Shown here piece by piece: positions 7,500 through 15,238 of a stretch of DNA of 43,035 bases; the first letter of the stretch is position 1; every line of letters begins with the position of its first letter. The translations under genes and the position numbers were made by a program. This stretch comes from an uncultured Bacteroidota bacterium (GTDB taxonomy: Bacteria; Bacteroidota; Bacteroidia; Chitinophagales; Chitinophagaceae): assembly GCA_903854725.1 (NCBI GenBank), contig CAINWZ010000143.1:1-43035 (forward strand). Direction: 5' to 3'. The notes below the pieces were generated by a model, which was not told the DNA's origin, ran no database searches, and worked only from the letters and a program-made list of their open reading frames with translations.

Positions 7500-8531
7500 A
7501 TGCAAAAAATGGTTGTGATACAAACCGCTTTTATTGGTGATGTAGTGCTTGCAACTGCACTGATTGAATCTTTGCATCAACAATTTCCGGTAGCGTCTAT
7601 TGATATTGTGGTAAGAAAAGGGAATGAAACACTTTTTGCAAACCATCCTTTTATTGAAGAGGTTATTGTATGGGATAAAAAAAATAATAAATATTTTAAT
7701 TGGCTTCAAGTTTTGAAAAAACTTAGAAGCAAAAAATACGACTTACTCATAAATGTGCAAAGGTTTGCTGCTACTGGATTGTGGACGGTCTTAGCTAAAG
7801 CAAAAATAACTATTGGTTTTGATAAAAATCCTTTTTCATTTTTATTTTCACATACGGTAAAACATCTATTAACTAGCGAAAGCATGCATGAAATAAATCG
7901 AAATCATGCTTTGCTTGAAAGCTTGGGTGTTGTGCCAGCTAGTAAACCAAAACTTTATCCTGCCCCCATAGATTTTGAAAAAGTAAAATCATTGCAGGAT
8001 GAAAAATATATCACTATAGCAGCCGCCTCTGTATGGTTTACCAAACAATTTCCAGTGAGTGCATGGGTAAGTTTTATCAATGAATTACCTTTTAAGGGCC
8101 CCATTTATATAGTAGGGGGTAGTGGTGATAAACTTATAGGGGAAGAAATTATTAAACAACATGTAGCTGCTGCTAAGAGTGCAGGGGTTGTTGCTAAAAA
8201 TTTAATGAATATAGCTGGCCAACTTAATTTTTTAGCCTCGGCTGCCTTGCAACAAAAAGCGGTACTTAATTATGTGAACGATTCGGCGCCATTGCATTTT
8301 TGTTCTGCAGTTGATGCGCCAGTAGTGGCTATTTATTGTTCAACCATTCCCGCTTTTGGCTTTGGGCCTTTGTCAAGTAGTTCTGTTGTAGTAGAAACTT
8401 CACAAACACTCACATGCCGACCTTGTGGCCTCCATGGAAAAAAGGACTGTCCTCTAGGCCATTTTAATTGCGCCCATTCTATACAAAATGCACAATTAAT
8501 AGCGCCATTGCTACAAGTGACACAACATTAG
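7500..8531 (+). CDS. glycosyltransferase family 9 (ADP-heptose:LPS heptosyltransferase-like)
   Basis: GT9 enzymes add heptose from ADP-heptose to the LPS inner core at the cytoplasmic face of the inner membrane. The N-terminal Rossmann half opens with VVIQTAFIGDVVLATALIES, the canonical GT9 start, with the GD acceptor/catalytic Asp loop. The C-terminal half has NDSAPLHFCSA, the sugar-nucleotide binding motif in place of DSGPMH. A Cys cluster near the end (CRPCGLHGKKDCPLGHFNC) matches many Bacteroidota homologues. 343 residues is a full-length GT-B enzyme. The exact position transferred (WaaC, WaaF or other) cannot be told. Together with kdsA it indicates an LPS with a Kdo/heptose core. Confidence 0.88.
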   Translation: MQKMVVIQTAFIGDVVLATALIESLHQQFPVASIDIVVRKGNETLFANHPFIEEVIVWDKKNNKYFNWLQVLKKLRSKKYDLLINVQRFAATGLWTVLAKAKITIGFDKNPFSFLFSHTVKHLLTSESMHEINRNHALLESLGVVPASKPKLYPAPIDFEKVKSLQDEKYITIAAASVWFTKQFPVSAWVSFINELPFKGPIYIVGGSGDKLIGEEIIKQHVAAAKSAGVVAKNLMNIAGQLNFLASAALQQKAVLNYVNDSAPLHFCSAVDAPVVAIYCSTIPAFGFGPLSSSSVVVETSQTLTCRPCGLHGKKDCPLGHFNCAHSIQNAQLIAPLLQVTQH

Positions 8532-8539
8532 TACTTTTG
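8508..8539 (+). promoter_or_regulatory. strong -33/-7 promoter inside the end of the GT9 gene
   Basis: TTG at 8508-8510, spacer 21, TACTTTTG at 8532-8539: a textbook Bacteroidota promoter. The -7 box begins one base after the GT9 stop codon and the next ATG (8545) is five bases beyond the box, so the transcript should be leaderless. It separates the CCA-like gene from the upstream pair. Confidence 0.65.
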
Positions 8540-8544
8540 TAGCC

Positions 8545-9966
8545 ATGCAAATTCAATTTACCACAGAAGAACAATCTATCTTCAATATAGTAGCTCAACA
8601 AGCTGCACTGTTGAATACGCCTGCCTTTGCAGTGGGCGGGTTTGTGCGTGATAAAATATTAGATCGACCTACCAAGGATATTGATATTGTTTGCATGGGA
8701 GATGGACTTGCTTTGGCAACCGCTTTTGCAGCCCAATTCACCCCTAAACCTGCTGTTTCTTTGTTTAAAACTTTTGGGACAGCACAAGTTAAATTAGATA
8801 CGATTGAAATTGAATTTGTAGGGGCAAGAAAGGAAAGTTATGCAAGAGATAGTCGCAAGCCTTCTGTGAGCCCCGGCACTATTGAAGATGATCAAAATAG
8901 AAGGGATTTTACTATTAATGCATTAGCAATTTCATTGATTGAAAATAATTTTGGGGAAATAATCGACCCATTTGGTGGCTTAGAAGATATCACGCGTAAA
9001 ATTTTAAGAACACCGCTTTCGCCTGAAAAAACTTTCGATGATGATCCGCTTCGTATGATGCGTGCCATACGTTTTGCTACTCAATTAAATTTCGACATTA
9101 CACCTGAAACATTTTCGGCCATTCAACAAATGGCGGATAGGATCTCTATTGTTTCTCAAGAACGTATAACCGATGAATTGCAAAAAATAATGCAAACGCC
9201 AGTGCCTTCTAAGGGTTGGTACTTATTAAAAGAAGCAGGCTTATTACAATTTATTTTTCCCGTTTTATTGCAATTAGAAGGGGCTGAAACCTTAGATGGT
9301 ATTGGACATAAAGATAATTTTTCTCACACATTACAAGTGCTAGACAATGTGGCGGCAACCTCTGATGATATTTGGTTACGTTGGGCCGCATTACTTCATG
9401 ATATTGCCAAACCCAAAACCAAAAAGTTTGAAACAGGATTTGGTTGGACTTTCCACGGACATGAGGTAGTGGGTGCAAGAATGGTGCCTAAAATTTTTAC
9501 GCAATTGAAATTGCCTTTAAATGAGAAAATGAAAATGGTCCAAAAGTTAGTGGCTTTGCATTTGCGTCCAATTTCATTAACCAAAGAAAATGTTACAGAC
9601 AGCGCTATACGAAGATTATTGTTTGATGCAGGTGATGATATAGAAAGTTTGATGTTATTATGTGCAGCCGATATAACGAGTAAGAATAAAGTAAAAGTGA
9701 AACGTTATTTACAAGGTTTTGATTTTGTAAAAGAAAGACTAATTGAAGTAGAAGAAAAGGATAATATTAGAAACTGGCAACCACCTATTACAGGAGAAAT
9801 TATTATGGAATTATTTGCCATTACACCCTCTAAGCAAGTGGGTATTATAAAGGATGCTATTAGAGAAGCCATATTAGATGGGGTAATTCCTAATGAATAT
9901 GATGCAGCTTATAGCTTTATGTTAAAAGAAGCAGAAAAACTAGGCTTATTTCCTATAATAAAATAG
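8545..9966 (+). CDS. CCA tRNA nucleotidyltransferase / poly(A) polymerase family, with HD domain
   Basis: Class II nucleotidyltransferase that builds or repairs the 3' CCA end of tRNA, or adds poly(A). The head domain holds GGFVRD (31-36) and the metal-binding DID at 45-47, then RRDFTINALA (119-128), DPFGGLEDI (141-149) and the template motif FDDDPLRMMRAIRFA. A C-terminal HD phosphohydrolase domain follows: HKDNFSHTLQVLDNV (255-269) and LLHDIAKPKT (283-292) with FHGHEVVGA. The 473-residue HD-fused form is common in Bacteroidota. CCA-adding versus poly(A) activity cannot be separated by eye; with no other candidate in the window, CCA addition is the default. It sits upstream of the pRiA4b-like gene and miaA in a tRNA-flavoured run. 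Confidence 0.92.
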   Translation: MQIQFTTEEQSIFNIVAQQAALLNTPAFAVGGFVRDKILDRPTKDIDIVCMGDGLALATAFAAQFTPKPAVSLFKTFGTAQVKLDTIEIEFVGARKESYARDSRKPSVSPGTIEDDQNRRDFTINALAISLIENNFGEIIDPFGGLEDITRKILRTPLSPEKTFDDDPLRMMRAIRFATQLNFDITPETFSAIQQMADRISIVSQERITDELQKIMQTPVPSKGWYLLKEAGLLQFIFPVLLQLEGAETLDGIGHKDNFSHTLQVLDNVAATSDDIWLRWAALLHDIAKPKTKKFETGFGWTFHGHEVVGARMVPKIFTQLKLPLNEKMKMVQKLVALHLRPISLTKENVTDSAIRRLLFDAGDDIESLMLLCAADITSKNKVKVKRYLQGFDFVKERLIEVEEKDNIRNWQPPITGEIIMELFAITPSKQVGIIKDAIREAILDGVIPNEYDAAYSFMLKEAEKLGLFPIIK

Positions 9967-9991
9967 TAATTTAGCGTTTCAAAATACCAAA

Positions 9992-10609
9992 ATGGCAGTA
10001 TTAAAATTTAGAGTTTATTGGGAAGAGGATGACGTTATCTATAGAGATGTTTTGGTAAAACATACACAAAATTTTGAGGACCTTCATTATATTATTCTAA
10101 GAGCATTTGAGTTTGATCAAAAGCACGATGCCACTTTTTATAGAAGTAATGATACTTGGCAAAGAGGTAGAGAAATTAGCAAAGAAGTGTATGCTAAAGA
10201 GTATAAAGTGCCACCATTATTAATGGCACAGACAGCTATTAGTACTGAAATTATTGATACCAATCAGCATTTTATTTATGAATATGATTTTGTAAAGTCA
10301 TGGTCATTTTTAATTGAATTGATTCAAGTAATAAAAAATGCAGATGCCGATATGAATTTGGAATATCCTTTGGTGTCAAGAATAGAAGGAGTGGGTCCCA
10401 TGCAATATGGTACCAAAGGATTATTAGGAGAAAAATTTGCAGATATTGAAGAGAAATATGATTTAAATGAAGGGGCTGAAGGATTTGGCGAAGAGGGGGA
10501 AGAGAAAGAAACGGATGCGGAAGACGATGATCAGCAGGAGGAGGATGAAGAAGATAACAAGCAGGACAATGAGTCTGGTTCTGAATTTTTCGAAGGAGAA
10601 GCTTTCTAG
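9992..10609 (+). CDS. plasmid pRiA4b ORF-3-like family protein with acidic tail
   Basis: Residues 1-150 match the pRiA4b ORF-3-like (MM3350-like) fold by eye: LKFRVYWEEDDVIYRDVLVK, then LHYIILRAFEFDQKHDATFY and YEYDFVKSWSFLIELIQV. The family has no settled function; annotations calling it a transposon passenger come from its first named members and should not be taken as proof of mobility. Residues from about 160 on are almost all Glu, Asp, Gln and Ser, a disordered acidic tail. It lies between the CCA-like gene and miaA, 25 bases after the former, so a role in RNA or ribosome biology is possible but is inference only. Cytoplasmic. Confidence 0.78.
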   Translation: MAVLKFRVYWEEDDVIYRDVLVKHTQNFEDLHYIILRAFEFDQKHDATFYRSNDTWQRGREISKEVYAKEYKVPPLLMAQTAISTEIIDTNQHFIYEYDFVKSWSFLIELIQVIKNADADMNLEYPLVSRIEGVGPMQYGTKGLLGEKFADIEEKYDLNEGAEGFGEEGEEKETDAEDDDQQEEDEEDNKQDNESGSEFFEGEAF

Positions 10610-10662
10610 TACATTTTTTAAAAAAATCTATTGAAGCTTTACTAATTAATTTTTAAAGTATT

Positions 10663-11550
10663 TTGTCTAAAACCGTTTACATAATAGTAGGTCCTACTGC
10701 GGTAGGAAAAACAAGTTTTGCCATTGATCTTGCAAAAGCATTAAAAGCAGAAATTATTTCGGCGGATGCGCGCCAATGTTATCAAGAATTAAATATTGGA
10801 GTAGCTAGACCTTCTGCAGAAGAACTGCAAGCGGTACCACACCATTTTATAGCAAGTCATTCCATCAAGGAGGAAATCAATGCCTCTTTTTTTGAAAATT
10901 GGGCGATGGAAAAAGTGAATTCTTTATTTCAATCCAAAGACGCAGTTGTAATGGTGGGAGGTACTGGTTTATATATCAAAGCATTTTGTGAAGGATTAGA
11001 TGTAATACCTGCCATTGATCCTTTGATACGGGAACAAATTATTCAACAATATGAAAAATTAGGGCTGAGGTGGTTGCAAAAAGAACTGTCAGTAAAAGAC
11101 CCTTTATACTGGGCAAAAGGAGAGCAAAAAAATCCACAAAGATTAATGCGCGCTTTAGAAGTATTTAATGGAACAGGTGCTTCCATAGTAAGTTTCCAAA
11201 ATAAAAAAGCAATAACAAGACCTTTTAAAATTGTAAAAATTGGACTAGAACTTCCACGGGAGCAATTGTACGAAAGGATTAATGAAAGGGTCTTGAAAAT
11301 GGTCGAAGCTGGGCTGGAAAATGAGGTCAAGGGCTTGGAAGCTGTTTCGCACTTAAATGCTTTACAAACGGTTGGTTATAGCGAATGGAAGGGCTATTTT
11401 GATAAGCAAATTAGTAAAGAAAAGGTCATAGAAGCAATTCAGCAAAATACCAGGCATTATGCTAAAAGGCAGATGACTTGGTTTAAGCGGGATGCTGGAA
11501 TTGATTGGTTTGACGCGGGCAGTATTGAGCCAAAACATATAGTAGTATAA
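10663..11550 (+). CDS. miaA: tRNA dimethylallyltransferase
   Basis: MiaA transfers dimethylallyl from DMAPP to A37 of UNN-decoding tRNAs (i6A37). The P-loop is GPTAVGKTSF at residues 9-18; VGGTGLYIKAF, QKNPQRLMRALEV, LQTVGYSEWKGYF and YAKRQMTWFKR follow as expected, and 295 residues is normal for Bacteroidota. The start must be TTG at 10663: an in-frame TAA lies three codons upstream and there is no ATG or GTG between it and the P-loop. One oddity is SADARQ where the family has SADSRQ: the conserved Ser after the catalytic-region Asp is Ala, a single-base change. The rest looks functional. Confidence 0.95.
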   Translation: MSKTVYIIVGPTAVGKTSFAIDLAKALKAEIISADARQCYQELNIGVARPSAEELQAVPHHFIASHSIKEEINASFFENWAMEKVNSLFQSKDAVVMVGGTGLYIKAFCEGLDVIPAIDPLIREQIIQQYEKLGLRWLQKELSVKDPLYWAKGEQKNPQRLMRALEVFNGTGASIVSFQNKKAITRPFKIVKIGLELPREQLYERINERVLKMVEAGLENEVKGLEAVSHLNALQTVGYSEWKGYFDKQISKEKVIEAIQQNTRHYAKRQMTWFKRDAGIDWFDAGSIEPKHIVV

Positions 11551-11676
11551 TTCTTTATGATTTTTGGAATTTAACATATTAGTCATAAAACCAATCTAAA
11601 TTATAGTTATTTTTATTCTATAATATATCCTTTCATTTAATGGGATATTCATTACATTTTATTTAAAATTTAAAGT

Positions 11677-13005
11677 ATGCAAAAATTAGGAGCTACCCTT
11701 TTAGCTAGTCTTTTTTCGTTGAGTTTGGTACCTGCGAATAGTCAGACCATTCAGTTTGAAAAATACACGCTTCCCAACGGGTTAAAAATTATTTTACACG
11801 AAGATCATTCTGCGCCTGTAGTGGCAGTGACTGCGTTGTATCATGTAGGATCCAAAAACGAAGACACGGCAAGAACTGGGTTTGCCCATTTTTTCGAACA
11901 TTTATTATTTGAAGGTTCAGATAATATTAAAAGAGGGGAGTTTGACAAGTATATAACCAATGCTGGAGGTGCTTTAAACGCCAATACTTCTCAGGACCGT
12001 ACCTTTTATTATGAATTATTACCTTCTAATCAAGTTGATCTAGGACTTTGGCTTGAAAGTGAGCGAATGATGCATGCTAAAATTGAACAAATTGGAGTGA
12101 ATACACAACGCGAGGTCGTTAAAGAAGAAAAGCGTCAAAGAATGGATAATCGACCTTATGGATCTTTCTTAAATGAAATGCTCAAGCGAGCCTTTAAAGT
12201 GCATCCTTATAAATGGTCACCTATTGGTAGTATGGACCATTTAAATGCTGCAAAATTAGAGGAGTTCATTCAGTTTTATAAAACATACTATGTGCCTAAC
12301 AATTGTGTATTATCCATTGCAGGTGATATTGATAAAGTGGCATTGAAGAAAAAAATAGAAGCCTATTTTGGGCCAATCGCAAAAGGCAGTTTGCCTATCA
12401 ATCGCCCTAGTATTAAAGAACCGCCTTTAGGTGGGGAAGTACGTGATAATGTTTATGATAATATTCAGTTACCTGCCATATTTCATGCCTATCGTGCACC
12501 AAAGCAAGGAGGAGAAGAGTATTATGCATTTAATGTTTTATCTACCATTTTATCGGGAGGAGCTTCTTCTAGAATGAATAAAACCTTGGTGGATGCCAAG
12601 CAATTAGCGGTAGCAGCTCAATCGGTTCCTTTCTTTAATGAAGATGAAGGTTTATTTATTGCATTGACAATTGCGAATATGGGAGTGAAAGTAGAAGCTT
12701 TAGAAGAAAGTATGGATAGCGTTGTGAATGATTTAAAAAATAGTTTAGTAGGTGAGCGTGAGTTTCAAAAAGTAAAAAACCAAATTACTACCGATTTAGT
12801 AAATAGCAAGGCAACCATGGCCGGCATTGCAGAAAGTTTAGCCAATAATGAGGTTTATTTTGGGGATGCTAATTTAATTAATACGGAATTAGAAAAATAT
12901 AATAAAGTAACAAGAGAAGATGTACTGAAAGTTGCTAAAAAATATTTAAATAAAGAGAATAGAGTAGTACTTCATTATTTACCTAAAGAAAAAACTACTA
13001 AATAA
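11677..13005 (+). CDS. M16 family zinc peptidase, active subunit (secreted)
   Basis: Pitrilysin-like metallopeptidase with a signal peptide (MQKLGATLLASLFSLSLVPANSQ). The inverted zinc motif HFFEH at residues 71-75 is intact and the third ligand Glu is near residue 150 in VVKEEKRQR, so this is the catalytic subunit. It has two M16 domains in 442 residues (about 25-230 and 240-440). The next gene, 29 bases on, encodes an M16 partner without the zinc motif; such pairs form heterodimers in bacterial M16B enzymes and mitochondrial processing peptidase. The location is periplasmic. No clear promoter is seen in the 126-base gap upstream, which is AT-rich and otherwise empty. Confidence 0.93.
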   Translation: MQKLGATLLASLFSLSLVPANSQTIQFEKYTLPNGLKIILHEDHSAPVVAVTALYHVGSKNEDTARTGFAHFFEHLLFEGSDNIKRGEFDKYITNAGGALNANTSQDRTFYYELLPSNQVDLGLWLESERMMHAKIEQIGVNTQREVVKEEKRQRMDNRPYGSFLNEMLKRAFKVHPYKWSPIGSMDHLNAAKLEEFIQFYKTYYVPNNCVLSIAGDIDKVALKKKIEAYFGPIAKGSLPINRPSIKEPPLGGEVRDNVYDNIQLPAIFHAYRAPKQGGEEYYAFNVLSTILSGGASSRMNKTLVDAKQLAVAAQSVPFFNEDEGLFIALTIANMGVKVEALEESMDSVVNDLKNSLVGEREFQKVKNQITTDLVNSKATMAGIAESLANNEVYFGDANLINTELEKYNKVTREDVLKVAKKYLNKENRVVLHYLPKEKTTK

Positions 13006-13034
13006 GACTATTGAATAAGTCAAAAAATAATTTT

Positions 13035-15101
13035 ATGAAAAAATATATATACTTTACTTTATTATGCTTGCCATTTTTATCAATGGCGCAGCAAGTGGAT
13101 AGAACCAAGGCGCCTGCTCCAGGAAAGGCACCTTTAATTCAAGTGGCTAGCCCTGTTAAATTTACTTTAGCCAATGGCTTGCAAGTTTTTGTAGTTAAAA
13201 ATACGAAGCTTCCAAGAGTTACCGCTACTTTGGCTTTAGATGTAGACGGTTTTAAAGAAGGCGAAAAAGCAGGACTAGCAGATATGTCAGGCCAATTGCT
13301 TAAAAGAGGAACAATGTCTAAGACAAAGGCCGAATTAGATGAAGCTGTTGAATATTTAGGAGGTAGTTTAAATACTTCCAGTCAATATGCTTCGGTGAGT
13401 TCGCTCAAAAATAATTTTCCTAAATTAATGGAGTTATTGTCGGAAGTAATTTTACATCCTGCTTTATCAGGAGATGAATTAGAGAAAGTAAGAAAGCAAA
13501 CTATCTCTGGAATTGAATCAAATAAAGACGAACCAGATGCTATTTCAAATAATGTAATGAAGAAATTAGTGTATGGTGCCAATCATGCATTTGGAGAAAT
13601 AACTACTGTTAAAACAGCCAATGCTGTAAAAGTAGAAGATGTAAAAAGCTTTATCAAAACTTATTGGATTCCAAATAATGCCTATTTAGTTTTTGTAGGG
13701 GATATTGATCCTGCCAATGCAAAAGCATTAGCTGAAAAGAATTTTGGTACTTGGGCAAAGGGTGTATATACAAAGCAAGTATATGAGAAGCCTGCAGTTC
13801 CTAATACAACTTATGTTGCTATTGTAGACAGGCCAGCTTCTGTTCAAAGTGTGGTGGCAGTGGCTTCGACAGTTAATTTAACAAAAGGATCTTCCAATGA
13901 TATTCCTTCTAATGTGATGAATAATATTTTAGGAGGGGGCTTCTCAGGTAGACTATTTGCCAACTTGCGCGAAAAACATGGCTTCACTTATGGTGCTTAT
14001 TCTTCTATCACACCCAATAAACAAGTGGGTATTTTTAGCGCAGAAGCTTCTGTTAGAAATGAAAAAACAGATAGTTCTATTCAAGAAATATTGCGTGAAA
14101 TAAATATCATTAGAGATGCTAAAGTGGGTGATACAGAATTAAATCGTATGAAGAATTATTTAGCGGGAGGATTTGCCCGTTCTTTAGAAAACCCAGCTAC
14201 TATTGCCAATTTCGCTTTGTCTATAGCAGTGAATAATTTGCCTGAAGATTATTACCAAAAATATTTAACCAATTTGGCTAGTGTGGATGCGCAAAAAGTG
14301 CAAGAAGCTGCTACCGCTTTATTGAACCCTGCTAAAATGCATATTGTAGTTGTAGGTAATGCAAAACAAATTACTAAAGGGTTAGAAAAATACGGCCCTT
14401 TAAAATATTTTGATATTGAGGGTAATGAAATAGCTGCACCAACAGAAGTAAAAGCAGATGCTAGTTTAACACCAACCGCTTTAATGGGAAAAGTTATTGA
14501 TGCAATAGGATCAAAAGAAACATTGTCTACTTTAAAAGATGTTCAATTAAAAGGAACAGCAAGTGTCATGGGACAATCTTTAGAAATGAAACAAACAATG
14601 GTCATGCCAGGTAATTCGGTTACCACTATGTCAATGGGTGGTATGGCTATCATGAGACAAGCAGTTATCGATGGTAAATATTCTGTCACTCAACAAGGAC
14701 AGGAAGCACCTATTACGGACGATCTTAAAGAAGGGTTAGACGAATCTGCTACAGTTGCTCCAGAGCAAATATATTTAGCAAAGGGGTATGGCTTAAAAAT
14801 TGTAGGAGGTGAGAAAGTTGATGGCAAGGATGCGATAGATGTAGAGGTAACAACGCCTTCTAAAAAAGTATCACATCGTTTTTATGATGCTAAAACATAC
14901 TTATTATTGAAGACTGCTAAATCAGAAGAAGTGCCTGGTAGAGGTACTGTTACACAACAACAGTTTTTTAGTGGTTACCAAACAGTAAATGGTATACAAG
15001 TTCCTTCAGAGATGATCATTGATATGGGTCAAGTAAAAATTAATGTAAAATATACAGACATTAAAGTAAACCAAGGTCTGAAGACAAGTGATCTAAAATA
15101 A
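13035..15101 (+). CDS. M16 family peptidase-like, non-catalytic subunit with C-terminal extension
   Basis: Partner of the preceding protease. The start is taken at ATG 13035 (MKKYIYFTLLCLPFLSMAQ, signal peptide) rather than the track's TTG, which adds eight non-signal residues. In the first M16 domain the zinc motif is lost (GLADMSGQLLKRGTMSKTKA). The second domain keeps the Arg/Tyr substrate-binding pair typical of the inactive subunit (LFANLREKHGFTYGAYS). Beyond about residue 470 there is an extra 200-residue domain (LKDVQLKGTASVMGQ, VDGKDAIDVEVTTP, RFYDAKTYLLLKT) that resembles LolA/LppX-like beta-sheet domains rich in substrate-carrier function; that resemblance is by eye. 688 residues, periplasmic, followed by a strong terminator. 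Confidence 0.9.
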   Translation: MKKYIYFTLLCLPFLSMAQQVDRTKAPAPGKAPLIQVASPVKFTLANGLQVFVVKNTKLPRVTATLALDVDGFKEGEKAGLADMSGQLLKRGTMSKTKAELDEAVEYLGGSLNTSSQYASVSSLKNNFPKLMELLSEVILHPALSGDELEKVRKQTISGIESNKDEPDAISNNVMKKLVYGANHAFGEITTVKTANAVKVEDVKSFIKTYWIPNNAYLVFVGDIDPANAKALAEKNFGTWAKGVYTKQVYEKPAVPNTTYVAIVDRPASVQSVVAVASTVNLTKGSSNDIPSNVMNNILGGGFSGRLFANLREKHGFTYGAYSSITPNKQVGIFSAEASVRNEKTDSSIQEILREINIIRDAKVGDTELNRMKNYLAGGFARSLENPATIANFALSIAVNNLPEDYYQKYLTNLASVDAQKVQEAATALLNPAKMHIVVVGNAKQITKGLEKYGPLKYFDIEGNEIAAPTEVKADASLTPTALMGKVIDAIGSKETLSTLKDVQLKGTASVMGQSLEMKQTMVMPGNSVTTMSMGGMAIMRQAVIDGKYSVTQQGQEAPITDDLKEGLDESATVAPEQIYLAKGYGLKIVGGEKVDGKDAIDVEVTTPSKKVSHRFYDAKTYLLLKTAKSEEVPGRGTVTQQQFFSGYQTVNGIQVPSEMIIDMGQVKINVKYTDIKVNQGLKTSDLK

Positions 15102-15140
15102 GACGCTTATTAAATCATTGTATTAATAAGGATACTCATA

Positions 15141-15176
15141 AAAAAAGACCCCCTGAAATTCAGGGGGTCTTTTTTT
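15141..15176 (+). terminator. strong bidirectional terminator after the M16 pair
   Basis: GACCCCCTG (15147-15155) and CAGGGGGTC (15161-15169) form a perfect 9-bp stem with loop AAATT, flanked by an A-run and followed by seven T. The symmetric A/T flanks let it also serve the minus-strand barrel gene ending at 15239. Confidence 0.92.
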
Positions 15177-15238
15177 ATTATTTATTAAAGTGTACCCATT
15201 TATTTCGAACCAATGAGGTAGCTTTTAAATTAGTTTAA

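Noticed and set aside
9992-10609. pRiA4b ORF-3-like gene as a sign of a plasmid or transposon
   Set aside because: The family name is historical; no transposase, inverted repeats or target duplication is nearby, and the flanking genes are housekeeping.
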